A stretch of DNA of 64,000 nucleotides from Myxococcus hansupus (GTDB taxonomy: Bacteria > Myxococcota > Myxococcia > Myxococcales > Myxococcaceae), in assembly GCF_000280925.3 (NCBI RefSeq), contig NZ_CP012109.1, positions 6,220,501 through 6,284,500 of the forward strand, given 5' to 3'. The notes beneath the pieces are model-generated. The model saw nothing but the letters and a program-made list of their open reading frames with translations. It was not told the DNA's origin and ran no database searches. Of the stretch, positions 16,707-25,828 are shown one piece after another (position 1 is the first letter of the stretch; each line of letters starts with the position of its first letter). The translations under genes and the position numbers were made by a program.

Positions 16707-18200
16707 CTACCGGGGCTGCCAGCGCGGACGGTGGTCGTCGCCGCGAGACGTCTGCAGGGTGTAGTCCCCCACCGGGTGGACAATGGGGTCGCCCACCTTC
16801 GTGCCGGCCACCGGATCAATCTGCTGGACGTAGAGCTGGCCACCCTGGACATAGGCCACGTGGTGCCCATCCGGAGAGAACGAGGGCAGCGTGGCGCCCT
16901 CCGCGAAGCTGACTTCAGCCTCCATGGGCGCGCCGTCCGCAGGGTTGATGCGGCGCAGGAAGATGATGTTGCCCGGGTCTCCCGCGCAGGGCGACGTGCC
17001 GGCACCGCACAGCACCGGCTCGCCCGTCGTGGGGTTGAAGAAGTAGGCGCGGACATACGCCACCCAACTGCCGTCCGGGGCCCAGTTGGGGTTGGCGATG
17101 TACGAGTCCACGGACCCCTCCTCGCCGGGCACCGAGGTCGCCTCGGCAATCGTCTGCACGGCGGCGCCGCCCACCGGGACGATGTAGAGCGCGGCGTTCA
17201 GCCCCACCGGTCGCGTCTCGTCCGGCCGCAGGAACAGGAGCTGGTCGTTGACGCGGTTGTAGTGCGGCTGCTCCGCCGTGGGGCCGGCGAGGGCCAGCGG
17301 CGCGGGCGTGCCACCCACGGTGGTCGTCGACAGGCCCACGGAGGAGGTGCTGAACGCGAAGGTGTTGCCGTTGCGCCAGTCCGGGAACGTGCCCTGCGCG
17401 GTGGCCTGCTCCACCGGGCCGCCTTCGGGCAGCACGCGGGAGATGCCCGAGATGCTGTCACCCGCGCGGCGCACATACAGGAGCGAGTCACCCGGCTCCC
17501 ACTCCAGGTAGAGGAAGCCCTCGGTGCTGCCCGTGGTGCCGTTGGCGAGCACCGTGGGCGCCGCGGCGGCGAGCGGAATGTCGCGCACCACCAGCTCACC
17601 GGCGAGGTTGCCCTCCGAGGTGCCCGTCTCGGTGGCACCCTGGACGAACGCGATGCGCGAACCCATCGGGTTCCAGCGGGGGTAGCGGCTGTTCACCGCG
17701 GCATCCGACAGGCGCGTGGGCTCTGGCTCGTCGAAGCGCGTCACCACGGCCGCCATCGCGTCGCTGTCGTCCATGGCCGTGAAGGCCACGTGCAGCGATT
17801 GACACGTCATCGCCTCGGCCATCATCTCACAGCGCAAGCCCGCGGCGCAGTCCGCCGAGCTGGTGCAGGCATCACCCTTGGCGCCCGTGCCGATGACCAC
17901 CGTGCCGGCGTCGGAGCCCGCGTCGGGCTCGGTGCCCGCGTCAGGCTCGGTGCCCGCGTCCTCTTCCATACCGGCGTCTTCCTCCGTGCCCGCGTCCTCC
18001 TCCATTCCGGCATCCTCCTCGGGCGGCGGCTGGGAGTTGCGCAGCTCGCACTTGCCCAAGCGACACGTCCACTCCTGACCCGCGGGAGCCTCACCATTCT
18101 CGCGGCGGCAGTCGAATTGATCGACACACTCGTCACCGCACCCCGTCGACAGCACCAACAATGCGCCGCACAGCGCGCTGACAACGACACGCATGGTCAT
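16707..18200 (-). CDS. Lipoprotein with Asp-Ala-Gly-Glu linker and PD40/beta-propeller repeats
   Basis: CGGAGGG lies just before the ATG ending at 18200. The 497 residues begin with a lipoprotein signal (LLVLSTGC). A Cys-rich stretch follows (CVDQFDC, CRLGKC), then a spacer of repeated EDAGxE/EPDAG units at about residues 62-95. From about residue 135 on, TolB-like PD40 blades appear (RYPRWNPMGSRIAFV, NPNWAPDGSWVAYV, LPSFSPDGHHVAYVQ). This is a surface or periplasmic propeller for protein or ligand binding. Similar Cys-rich, DAG-repeat lipoproteins are common in myxobacteria. The ligand is unknown. Confidence 0.85.
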   Translation of the reverse strand: MTMRVVVSALCGALLVLSTGCGDECVDQFDCRRENGEAPAGQEWTCRLGKCELRNSQPPPEEDAGMEEDAGTEEDAGMEEDAGTEPDAGTEPDAGSDAGTVVIGTGAKGDACTSSADCAAGLRCEMMAEAMTCQSLHVAFTAMDDSDAMAAVVTRFDEPEPTRLSDAAVNSRYPRWNPMGSRIAFVQGATETGTSEGNLAGELVVRDIPLAAAAPTVLANGTTGSTEGFLYLEWEPGDSLLYVRRAGDSISGISRVLPEGGPVEQATAQGTFPDWRNGNTFAFSTSSVGLSTTTVGGTPAPLALAGPTAEQPHYNRVNDQLLFLRPDETRPVGLNAALYIVPVGGAAVQTIAEATSVPGEEGSVDSYIANPNWAPDGSWVAYVRAYFFNPTTGEPVLCGAGTSPCAGDPGNIIFLRRINPADGAPMEAEVSFAEGATLPSFSPDGHHVAYVQGGQLYVQQIDPVAGTKVGDPIVHPVGDYTLQTSRGDDHRPRWQPR

Positions 18201-18323
18201 AGAGACCCTCCGAAGAACCTCAGAAGGCGCGTATACCGTCAGGCTTTCCAGACGTGCTTACCCTGTGGTCCAGGTCCGCGCTGCGTGTTCCTGATTGAAC
18301 GCCCCAAGAGAGGAGCCTGCTCA

Positions 18324-19121
18324 ATGATAGACACCCACTGCCACTTGGATGCGACGCGGTTCGACCCCGACCGGAACGAAGTCCTCTCACGCGCGTGGGC
18401 CGCGGGACTCCACGGCATCGTGATTCCTGGCGTCGGACCGCATGACTGGGAGCCCTTGTTGGAGATGTCCCGTCAGGAGCCACGCCTCCAGGTGGGCCTG
18501 GGCATCCACCCCCAACTGCTGCCCGACATGCCGCCTGAAGAGGACGACGCGGTGATGGAGCACCTGGATGCGTTGCTTTCACGAGGCGGCGCGGCGGCGG
18601 TGGGTGAGTGCGGGTTGGATGGCCCCAGCCTCCCGGGGGCCCCGCTGGAGCGGCAGGTGTCGGTGCTGAAGCGGCACCTCGCGCTGGCGCGAAAGCACGG
18701 CCTGCCCGTCCTGATGCACTGCCACCGGCTGCACCCGGCGCTCATCGACCTGCTCAAGGAGGAGCCCCTGCCTGAGGCCGGCCTGCTCATGCACAGCTAC
18801 AGCGGCGGCGTGGAGCTGGCGCGCTTCTATCTCCAGAAGGGCTGCCACTTCTCCTTCGCGGGCCCCGTCACCTGGGCGGAGGCCCGCAAGCCGCTGGACG
18901 CGCTGAGGGCCATCCCCCTGGAGCGGCTGATGGCGGAGACGGACGCCCCGGACCAGGCGCCCACCCCCCACCGGGGGACCCGCTCCGAGCCGGGGTACCT
19001 TCCCCACATCATTGAAGGCATGGCCCGGGTCCGGGGGGAGCCCGTCGAGGAGGTCGCCCGGCAAACGACCGAGAATGCCCGCCGCTTCTTCCGGGAAGCT
19101 TTCCCCGCGCCTTCGCGGTAG
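18324..19121 (+). CDS. TatD-family metal-dependent hydrolase
   Basis: The ATG at 18324 (AGAGGAG upstream) gives 265 residues beginning MIDTHCHLD, the HxH metal-binding motif. GECGLDG, the LMHCHRLHP His and the terminal ETDAPDQAP (Asp) motifs match TatD deoxyribonucleases. It could be a TatD nuclease or another amidohydrolase of this family. A much longer frame upstream was rejected because it runs antisense through the lipoprotein gene. Confidence 0.88.
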   Translation: MIDTHCHLDATRFDPDRNEVLSRAWAAGLHGIVIPGVGPHDWEPLLEMSRQEPRLQVGLGIHPQLLPDMPPEEDDAVMEHLDALLSRGGAAAVGECGLDGPSLPGAPLERQVSVLKRHLALARKHGLPVLMHCHRLHPALIDLLKEEPLPEAGLLMHSYSGGVELARFYLQKGCHFSFAGPVTWAEARKPLDALRAIPLERLMAETDAPDQAPTPHRGTRSEPGYLPHIIEGMARVRGEPVEEVARQTTENARRFFREAFPAPSR

Positions 19122-19149
19122 GCGAGCGGTCGCGTTATAGAGGACCGCC

Positions 19150-20022
19150 ATGAACCCGCAGCCGCTCCCCGCCCCCGCTTCCCAGAGTGAGACGCCCCCC
19201 GTCGCCCCCGACTCGCTCGCCCGTCCCTTCAAGCTTTCCCGCCGCTTCGACCGGACCGGCCGCCTGCTGGGCGACTCCGCGATGGAGCGACTGGCCAACG
19301 CGCGCGTGGTGGTGTTCGGCCTGGGTGGCGTGGGCAGCTTCGCGGCCGAGGGCCTGGTGCGCAGCGGCATTGGCCACCTGACGCTGGTGGACCATGACGA
19401 CGTGTGCGTCACCAACACCAACCGCCAGCTCCACGCGACGGTGAAGGCCGTGGGCAAGCCCAAGGCGGAGCTGATGGGGCAGCGCTGCCAGGAAATCAAT
19501 CCGGCGGCGAAGGTGGAGGCAGTGCGTGAGTTCTACCGCGCGGACGTGGCCGAGCAGATGCTCCAGGCCGGCCAGTACGACTTCGTGGTGGACGCCATCG
19601 ACAACGTGAAGGCGAAGCTGCACCTGCTCCACCGCTGCGTGACGCTGGGCATTCCGGTGGTCAGCTCCATGGGCGCCGCGGGCCGGCTGGACCCCACCGC
19701 CATCCGCGTGGAGGACCTGTCCGAGACGCACATGGACCCCTTCGCCAAGGACATCCGCAAGCTGCTCAAGCGCAAGTACGCGGTGGAGACGGACAAGCAC
19801 ACGGGCATCACCGCCGTGTACTCCATTGAAGCGCGGCGCCTGCCGGTGACGCTCCAGTACGACGACGCCACCGACGGCTTCCTCTGCGTGTGCCCGAATG
19901 ACAACGAGTTCCACACCTGCGACCACCGCACGCAGATTGACGGCAGCGTGGCCTTCGTCACGTCCTGCTTCGGGATGAACGCGGCGGGCGTGGTGGTGCG
20001 GCGGCTCGCGTCGGCCCGCTAG
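19150..20022 (+). CDS. tcdA: tRNA threonylcarbamoyladenosine dehydratase TcdA
   Basis: The 290-residue protein has the E1-like ThiF/MoeB fold: FGLGGVGSFAAEGLVRSG for the nucleotide loop, LVDHDDVCVTNTNRQ, and VDAIDNVKAK. TcdA (CsdL) cyclises t6A to ct6A at position 37 of ANN-decoding tRNAs. The first 30 residues before the KLSRRFDRTGRLLG start are an unconserved Pro-rich extension. It follows the TatD gene by 28 bases, probably one transcript. Confidence 0.88.
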   Translation: MNPQPLPAPASQSETPPVAPDSLARPFKLSRRFDRTGRLLGDSAMERLANARVVVFGLGGVGSFAAEGLVRSGIGHLTLVDHDDVCVTNTNRQLHATVKAVGKPKAELMGQRCQEINPAAKVEAVREFYRADVAEQMLQAGQYDFVVDAIDNVKAKLHLLHRCVTLGIPVVSSMGAAGRLDPTAIRVEDLSETHMDPFAKDIRKLLKRKYAVETDKHTGITAVYSIEARRLPVTLQYDDATDGFLCVCPNDNEFHTCDHRTQIDGSVAFVTSCFGMNAAGVVVRRLASAR

Positions 20023-20032
20023 GCCCCGCGCG

Positions 20033-21016
20033 TCACGCCACCTGCTGCGGCCGAAGCGCTTCGGCCGCGGCGCCCTCGCGTCCGCAGGGACGGCGGAAGA
20101 CACACCGCGCGCAGGACGTCAGCGTCTCCGTGGGCGGAAAGGCGGACGCGTCCAGTGGCGTGTTCGTGGCCGGGTCCTTCAGCAGCGAGCGCATCTTCGC
20201 CACGCTCTGCTCGAAGTACTGACGGAAGGAGGCCATGGCCTCCGGATTCACGGTGACTTCCTGCTCCTTGCCCTCGTTGAGGTACACGAGCGAGGCGCGC
20301 ACCTTCTCCACCGGGAAGCGGTAGCGCTGCGCCACGTAGAGCGCGTAGCCGAGCACCTGCTCGTCGTACCCTTCGCGCGACTTGCCCGTCTTCCAGTCCA
20401 CCACCACCGGCGTGCCGTCCGCGTCCACGAAGGCGAAGTCGGGAATCGCGAAGACCTTGAGGCCGTCCAGGGTGAAGTGGGCGAAGTCGAAGCCCGCGTC
20501 GACCTCCAGCCACTGCTCGGGCTTGAGGCTCAGAGCCAGGTCCTTCCAGCGCGAGGAGAAGAACCAGGACAGCGCGGAGCGCACCGTCTCCCAGTTCTGC
20601 TTCCACGCCTCGTCCGGCACGGGCTCCGCGTACTCGTGCTCCACCAGGCCGGTGAACTGCTTGCGGTACTTCTGCGACCAGTAGTTCTTCGAGCGCGAGT
20701 GCCGGAAGTCGTCCTGCATCAACTTGCGCGTGCGCGCCTCCACCGCCGCCGGGTCCACCTTGCGGCCGGCGCGCCAGTCGAGCAACACGTCCTTGATGCT
20801 CTCGTGCACCACGCTGCCGGCCCACGTGTAGCGGTTGCCCAGCTTCTTCAGCACGTACAGTTCGCGCACGTCCTTGGGCGCGTCCACCTCCCAGCCGCCC
20901 CAGGAGCGGTAGTAGTAGAGGTAGTACGCACGAAGGCACTCGGAGAACTTCTCGTGGCGGCTCTTGGACCAGGAGAAGTCATTGCTGAGAGGGGGGCGCC
21001 GCATGAAGGCGCGCAT
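20033..21016 (-). CDS. PD-(D/E)XK nuclease-family protein
   Basis: The 327 residues match the RecB/AddB/Cas4-type nuclease fold. The N terminus has FSWSKSRHEKFSECLRAYYL, with the first Cys of a putative iron-sulfur cluster. The core is IPDFAFVDADG followed by VVVDWKTGK (the D...DWK catalytic pattern), and the C terminus has CARCVFRRPC, giving the other three Cys. It likely cuts DNA; whether it acts alone is unknown. No Cas genes are nearby. It is convergent with tcdA. Confidence 0.82.
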   Translation of the reverse strand: MRAFMRRPPLSNDFSWSKSRHEKFSECLRAYYLYYYRSWGGWEVDAPKDVRELYVLKKLGNRYTWAGSVVHESIKDVLLDWRAGRKVDPAAVEARTRKLMQDDFRHSRSKNYWSQKYRKQFTGLVEHEYAEPVPDEAWKQNWETVRSALSWFFSSRWKDLALSLKPEQWLEVDAGFDFAHFTLDGLKVFAIPDFAFVDADGTPVVVDWKTGKSREGYDEQVLGYALYVAQRYRFPVEKVRASLVYLNEGKEQEVTVNPEAMASFRQYFEQSVAKMRSLLKDPATNTPLDASAFPPTETLTSCARCVFRRPCGREGAAAEALRPQQVA

Positions 21017-21112
21017 CCTAGGCGTTCGCCCGCTCCACCAGAAGGGGAACGGGCGAGGAAACAGGCCCCCGCTGGTCGTTGAAAGACAATCCCGTCAAGC
21101 AACCGAGAAGGT

Positions 21113-21940
21113 ATGGTGCGCGCCGGCATGAAAACCCAACCCTTCAAGGGCCGGGTGGTCCTCATCACGGGGGCTTCCGGAGGCATTGGCAGGGCGGCGG
21201 CGAAGGCCTACGCGGCGGCGGGCGCGGATGTCGTCCTGGCCGCCCGGCGTCAGACGGAGCTCGAGGACGCGGCCCGTGAAGTGTCGTCACTGGGCGTGAG
21301 GGCACTGCCCGTGCGGTGCGACGTGACGGTGGGCGACGACGTGGCGCGGCTGGTGGCGGAGGTCGATGCCGCATTCGGTGGGCTGGACGTGCTCGTCAAC
21401 AACGCGGGCCGGGGAACGTACGGACCGCTGGAGGCCATGAGCGAGGCGCAGCTTCGACAGGTGTTCGAGCTGAACGTCGTCAGCCTGTGGCGGATGACGC
21501 AGGCGGCCCTGCCCCTGCTGCGCAAGCGGCGTGGCGCGCAGGTGGTCAATGTCAGCTCGGTGCTGGGCTACCGAGGGCTTCCGTTGCTTGGGGCCTATTG
21601 CGCATCCAAGGCCGCGGTGAATGTGATGACGGAGTCGCTTCGCGCGGAGCTCGCCTCGGAGGGCATCCGGGTGCTGCTCGTGTCGCCCGGCTTCACCGAG
21701 AGCGACTTCCGTGAGAACCGCCTCAACGCGGAGGGCTGGAAGCAGGACGCCATTCCGTTGAAGGCCATGTCCGCCGAGGAGGTCGCCGACGCCATGGTCC
21801 GCGCGAGCCGGCGGGGGCACCGGGATACGGTGCTCACGCTGTCTGGCCGCGCGATGGTGCTCGCGAACCGGTGGGCCCCTGCCCTGTTCGACCGTGTCGC
21901 CCGCCGCATGGCGGCTGAAATGAAGAAGAAGCGTTCATGA
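21113..21940 (+). CDS. Short-chain dehydrogenase/reductase
   Basis: The 275-residue SDR has the TGASGGIGRA nucleotide loop, the NNAGRG segment, and the active-site YCASK. The C terminus is basic (EMKKKRS). ATG 21113 is the first start; GAGAAGG just before it is very close, so GTG 21116 or ATG 21128 are also possible. It overlaps mutY by four bases (ATGA), so the two are coupled. The substrate is unknown. Confidence 0.85.
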   Translation: MVRAGMKTQPFKGRVVLITGASGGIGRAAAKAYAAAGADVVLAARRQTELEDAAREVSSLGVRALPVRCDVTVGDDVARLVAEVDAAFGGLDVLVNNAGRGTYGPLEAMSEAQLRQVFELNVVSLWRMTQAALPLLRKRRGAQVVNVSSVLGYRGLPLLGAYCASKAAVNVMTESLRAELASEGIRVLLVSPGFTESDFRENRLNAEGWKQDAIPLKAMSAEEVADAMVRASRRGHRDTVLTLSGRAMVLANRWAPALFDRVARRMAAEMKKKRS

Positions 21941-23601
21941 CCTCCCGCAGTCCCCGCGTGAAGACGTCCCCAGATGCTGCTGACGCCGCGCCGATGTCGA
22001 AGCGCCGAGGCCGGCCGCCTCGGGAAGCAGCGAACGCGGCGCCGCCATCCGACGACGCCGTGGCAAGGAAGCCCCGCGCGAAGCGTACCGCCGCTGATGA
22101 CGCGCCAGCGGACATGAGCGGCTCGCCGACCGAAGTCCCTGCACGGAAGCCCCGCGCGAAGCGCACCACCGAGGGTGACGCGCCAGCGGTCATGAGCGGC
22201 TCGACGACCGAAGCTCCTGCACGGAAGCTCCGCGCGAAGCACACCACCGAGGGTGCCGCGCCAGCGGACATGAGCGGCTCGACGACCGAAGCTCCTGCAC
22301 GGAAGCTCCGCGCGAAGCGCACCACCGCTGATGACGCGCCAGCGGACATGAGCGGCTCGCCGACCGAAGCCCCTGCACGGAAGCCTCGCGCGGAGCGCAC
22401 CCGCATCAATGGCGAGGCAGCGGCCACGAGCGCCGCACCGGCAGAGGTGCCTCCGGCTCGGAAGCCCCGCGCGGGACGGCCACCGGCGCCTCCGTTGGTG
22501 GCCACCGTGTCACCCACGCCCGAGCACCTCGCCAGCGTGCGCGCGCCGCTGCTGGGCTGGTACGACCGGAACAAGCGCGACCTGCCGTGGCGCCGCACCA
22601 AGGACCCGTACGCCATCTGGCTGAGCGAGGTCATGCTCCAGCAGACCCAGGTGTCGACGGTGATTCCCTACTGGGAGCGCTTCCTCAAGCGATTCCCCAC
22701 GGCGCGCGCGCTGGCGTCAGCCCCGCTGGACGACGTGCTCTCGGGCTGGAAGGGCCTGGGCTACTACACGCGCGCTCGCAACCTGCACCGCGCCGCGCAG
22801 GAAGTCGTCGCGCGCTTCGGCGGCACCCTGCCCTCCACCGCGGAGGAGCTGCTCGGCCTGCCCGGCTTCGGCCGCTACACCGCCGGCGCGGTGGCATCCA
22901 TCGCCTTCGGAGAGGAAGCGCCCCTGGTGGACGGCAACGTCGCCCGGGTCCTGTCTCGCATCTTCGAGGTCGAAGGCCTCCCCGGAGACCGACAGCGCGA
23001 GGCCACGCTGTGGGCGCTCGCCACCGCGCTGGTGAAGGGCGAGCGGCCGGGTGACCTCAATCAGGCCCTCATGGAGCACGGCGCCACCACGTGCCGGCCC
23101 GAGAATCCGCTGTGCCTCCTGTGCCCCGTGCGCGGAGCCTGCGTCGCCTTCCGCAAGGGCCGCGTGGACGAGCTCCCACCGGCCAAGGTGCGCGCCACCC
23201 CCAAGAAGCTGACGCTGGCCGTCGCCGTGTGGCCTCACGCCGGCACCCTCCTCTTCGCGCGCCGCGCGGACGCGGGTCTCTTCGGCGGCCTGTGGGAACT
23301 CCCCGCCGCGGAGGTCTCCGAAGACGCGACGGACGCAGAGGCCCGTGCCCGGCTCGCCGCGGCGCTCGGCGTGGACGTGAAACTGGAAGGCGCACTGGGC
23401 ACGGTGAAACGACAGCTCACCCACCGCGACCTCACGCTGCGGCTGCTGCGCGTCTCAGGCCCGCACAGGCCCTCCCGCTGCGATGCGTTCCAGGAGCTGC
23501 GGTGGTGCAGCGACAAGGACGCCGAAGCGCTGGGCATGAGCACGGCCATGCAGCGAGCGCTCGACGCCGCGCTTGGCGCGGGAGTGCTTGCAGGCGGCTG
23601 A
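21937..23601 (+). CDS. mutY: A/G-specific adenine glycosylase MutY with repetitive N-terminal extension
   Basis: Residues about 195-554 are MutY: WLSEVMLQQTQV with the catalytic Glu near 231, LPGFGRYTAGAV helix-hairpin-helix, VDGNVARVL with Asp near 332, and the iron-sulfur cluster Cys at 386, 393, 396 and 402 (C-x6-C-x2-C-x5-C). The C-terminal NUDIX-like MutT domain recognises 8-oxoG. The 190-residue N-terminal part is unusual. It has an AT-hook-like KRRGRPPRE, four 26-residue repeats starting RKPRAKR, and a last RKPRAGRPP. The usual MutY length is about 350. It removes adenine opposite 8-oxoG. Confidence 0.9.
   Translation: MTSRSPRVKTSPDAADAAPMSKRRGRPPREAANAAPPSDDAVARKPRAKRTAADDAPADMSGSPTEVPARKPRAKRTTEGDAPAVMSGSTTEAPARKLRAKHTTEGAAPADMSGSTTEAPARKLRAKRTTADDAPADMSGSPTEAPARKPRAERTRINGEAAATSAAPAEVPPARKPRAGRPPAPPLVATVSPTPEHLASVRAPLLGWYDRNKRDLPWRRTKDPYAIWLSEVMLQQTQVSTVIPYWERFLKRFPTARALASAPLDDVLSGWKGLGYYTRARNLHRAAQEVVARFGGTLPSTAEELLGLPGFGRYTAGAVASIAFGEEAPLVDGNVARVLSRIFEVEGLPGDRQREATLWALATALVKGERPGDLNQALMEHGATTCRPENPLCLLCPVRGACVAFRKGRVDELPPAKVRATPKKLTLAVAVWPHAGTLLFARRADAGLFGGLWELPAAEVSEDATDAEARARLAAALGVDVKLEGALGTVKRQLTHRDLTLRLLRVSGPHRPSRCDAFQELRWCSDKDAEALGMSTAMQRALDAALGAGVLAGG
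22066..22377 (+). repeat. Four tandem 78-base coding repeats in mutY
   Basis: Each 78-base unit encodes 26 residues of the RKPRAKRT...SGSPTEVPA type. The four copies are highly similar at the DNA level and keep the reading frame, so they arose by recent tandem duplication. A degenerate fifth copy follows. Confidence 0.85.
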
Positions 23602-23637
23602 GCGCCTCGCGGCAACCCCGCACGTGCCCTGTCCTCC

Positions 23638-23668
23638 GTCCGACAGGAAGCCAGTCCTCCTGTCGGAC
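23638..23668. promoter_or_regulatory. Perfect 11-base inverted repeat after mutY
   Basis: GTCCGACAGGA at 23638-23648 pairs perfectly with TCCTGTCGGAC at 23658-23668 over a 9-base spacer. It starts 36 bases after the mutY stop and 87 bases before the DUF2934 gene. It could be the mutY terminator (no T-tract) or an operator of the next gene. Confidence 0.5.
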
Positions 23669-23754
23669 TGACAACCCGGGGGGACCCGTGCCGGTTTCAT
23701 CCGGAGACGAGGCGACTCAATGTCCGCGGACCCCTTCCATGGAGGAATCCGCGC

Positions 23755-23976
23755 ATGGCTCGCCACAACGCCAACAAGCAAACCAGCCCGGCCAAGAAGG
23801 CGCCGGCCGCGTCCGCCGACGTCAAGCCTCGGGCCCCGGAGTCCCGCCCGAGTCCGACGAACGAGCAGATCGCCCGCAGGGCCTATGAAATCTTCCTCGC
23901 GCGGGGCGGCACGCACGGAAGCTCCGAGCAGGACTGGTTCCAGGCCGAGCGCGAGCTGCGGCTCGGCCGTCAGTAG
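23755..23976 (+). CDS. DUF2934 small protein
   Basis: The 73-residue protein starts with a disordered Ala/Pro/Lys-rich part. Residues about 37-70 match DUF2934 (IARRAYEIFLARGGTHGSSEQ followed by DWFQAERELR). Function is unknown across the family; these proteins are common in soil bacteria. GGAGGAATCCGC precedes the ATG. Confidence 0.8.
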   Translation: MARHNANKQTSPAKKAPAASADVKPRAPESRPSPTNEQIARRAYEIFLARGGTHGSSEQDWFQAERELRLGRQ

Positions 23977-23983
23977 CGCCCGG

Positions 23984-25075
23984 TCAGTGGGGGTTCGTGG
24001 CGCCGACGGGGGGCCGCTCAGCGGAGAGCGCCCCTCGGAGCCGACGCTGCGCCGCCTTCAACTCCTCCAGGATGCGCTCGGCGTCGCCCACCGAGCGCAT
24101 CGCGAGACCGCACGCGGGCGTCAGCACCACGGTGGACACCACCTGCGCGAAGGTGAAGCCGCGAGGCAGCGCCGCCTTCAACGTGGCCTCCACCGAATCC
24201 ACCAGCTCCCCCACTTCGTACGCGGACGCCAGGTCCGTGGGGATGATGCCCAGGCTCAGCGTCGCGCCCGACGCGAGGAAGCGCTCCAGCGCGGCGCTCG
24301 ACTCCACCATGGCATCCAGCGACAGCCGCACGTCCAACGAGAGCAGGTCCGGCTGGACATCCAGCAACGCCGCCCAGTCCGTGTTGCCGCAGCAGTGCAG
24401 CCCCACCAACGCGCCTTCGCGCTGCAGGGCCACCACCAGCAGCTTCAGCTCCTGCATCGCAATCAGGTGGCGCGGATTCGTCCGCTGGAGCGCGTAGAGC
24501 CCGGGCTCATCCAGATAGAAGAGCGGCGTGGTGCCCGCGCGGCGCAGCGCCTTCACCATGGCCAATGAGCGCGCCAGCGACAGGCGGAACATCGCCTCGT
24601 CCAGGCCCGGCACGTCCAGCGCGGGCTGGCCGTCCGTCGTGCGCGCCACCGAACGCACCGTGAAGGGCCCCGCGAGCTGCGCCTTGGCGAAGGCCAGCTT
24701 CCGCGTCTCCACTTCCCACAAGAAGGGGCGCCACGCGCGGCAGGCCTCGGGTGAGGGCTCGAAGGACTCGAACTTCCCCGCCTGGAACGCCGCTTCCAAC
24801 CGGGCCTCGAAGGCCGGACGCCCCGCCTGCCACGCCGCGAGGTCGACGGTGCACAGGCCTTCATCGTCGAAGGACAGGCCCGGCAGTCCCTCCAGGGCCG
24901 CGGGAATCATCAGCTCCGAGGGCTTGCCCACGGGAAGCTGCGGCAGGAACGGGATGTCCAGGGCCAACGCGGCCTGAAGCCCCAGCTCCACTTGCGTGTG
25001 CGGCAGGCTCCCGATTCCGGTGGTGGCGCAGGCAGGCAGCAACTGGACGGCTCGACGGATGTTCGGCGCGCTCAT
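23984..25075 (-). CDS. MetE/UROD-like methyltransferase-family protein
   Basis: The ATG ending at 25075 gives 363 residues. The fold matches the C-terminal half of cobalamin-independent methionine synthase or the related UROD-like TIM barrel: ATTGIGSLPHTQ at the N terminus, YLDEPGLYA in the middle, the LHCCGNTDW segment with His/Cys typical of the metal site, and LTPACGLA at the end (Cys again). It may be a methyl-transfer enzyme that uses a donor different from methyl-THF. It is near metH but not in the same operon. Confidence 0.75.
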   Translation of the reverse strand: MSAPNIRRAVQLLPACATTGIGSLPHTQVELGLQAALALDIPFLPQLPVGKPSELMIPAALEGLPGLSFDDEGLCTVDLAAWQAGRPAFEARLEAAFQAGKFESFEPSPEACRAWRPFLWEVETRKLAFAKAQLAGPFTVRSVARTTDGQPALDVPGLDEAMFRLSLARSLAMVKALRRAGTTPLFYLDEPGLYALQRTNPRHLIAMQELKLLVVALQREGALVGLHCCGNTDWAALLDVQPDLLSLDVRLSLDAMVESSAALERFLASGATLSLGIIPTDLASAYEVGELVDSVEATLKAALPRGFTFAQVVSTVVLTPACGLAMRSVGDAERILEELKAAQRRLRGALSAERPPVGATNPH

Positions 25076-25215
25076 GGCGCGGACTCTACCCGCTCCTCGC
25101 TGCCGGGGGTGTGCCTGCCCATCCCTGACGCGCCGGGTTCCCGACCTTCCTGTCCGGCAACAACGTTCCACCCAAGAACCGGAGAGCACCCCGGCGGACA
25201 TGGGAGGGGGCGGTG

Positions 25216-25815
25216 ATGGACAGGCGGATGGGATGGTGGAGAACAGGGACCCTGGCGGCGGCGTTGGTCGCCGGCCCTGCTCTCGCGGCGACACCTCGCG
25301 TCAAGGCGCAGCCTGCCCCGGGCTTCGGGGCCGCGGGCCTGACGGTGCGCAGCGGCGTGACGGCCTGGTCCGGCAACGTGGGCGAGGAGACGGGCGTGGG
25401 CACGTTCCTGGCCCTCGTGGGTGAAATCCCCGTCATCACCGCCGTGGGCCTGGAAGTCGGCTACGAGGGCTCCGCCAACGGCTACGCGGAGCCCCGGCGC
25501 GGCACGCTGTGGCGGCACAACGGCGGCGTGCTGGCGAAGGTGGGTCCGACGCTCTTCTCCCAGTGGAAGCCCTTCGTCGGCGCGGGCGCGGGCGTCAGCT
25601 ACTTCCACCCCACGCCCATGGACGTGGGCACCGCCTTCGAGAAGGGATGGGGCGCGGAGGTGCCGCTCGCCGCCGGACTCGAGTACCGGTACAGCGGCGT
25701 CACCGCCGGCCTGCGCGCCACCTACCGCGTACTGGTGGCCCGGGACTTCGCGCCCACGAGCGCCGACGTGGGCAACCTCTTCAGCGGTGACCTCAGTCTG
25801 GGCATGCGCTTCTGA
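25216..25815 (+). CDS. Outer-membrane beta-barrel-type protein
   Basis: GGAGGGGG lies before the ATG at 25216. The 199 residues begin with a signal peptide (GTLAAALVAGPALAA, cut near residue 26). The mature part has alternating beta-strand patterns (AGLTVRSGVTAWSG, VGLEVGYEGSANGYAEP, PFVGAGAGVSYFH) and a terminal Phe, typical of small outer-membrane barrels. No substrate can be deduced. It is convergent with metH. Confidence 0.72.
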   Translation: MDRRMGWWRTGTLAAALVAGPALAATPRVKAQPAPGFGAAGLTVRSGVTAWSGNVGEETGVGTFLALVGEIPVITAVGLEVGYEGSANGYAEPRRGTLWRHNGGVLAKVGPTLFSQWKPFVGAGAGVSYFHPTPMDVGTAFEKGWGAEVPLAAGLEYRYSGVTAGLRATYRVLVARDFAPTSADVGNLFSGDLSLGMRF

Positions 25816-25828
25816 GCCGCGCCCGCCC

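Noticed and set aside
16545..18323. An N-terminal extension of the TatD protein of about 590 residues
   Set aside because: It runs antisense through the propeller lipoprotein gene; a ribosome binding site and MIDTHCHLD fix the start at 18324.
20033..21016. Cas4 gene
   Set aside because: The fold and Cys pattern are similar, but no CRISPR or cas genes are nearby; a general PD-(D/E)XK nuclease is the safer call.
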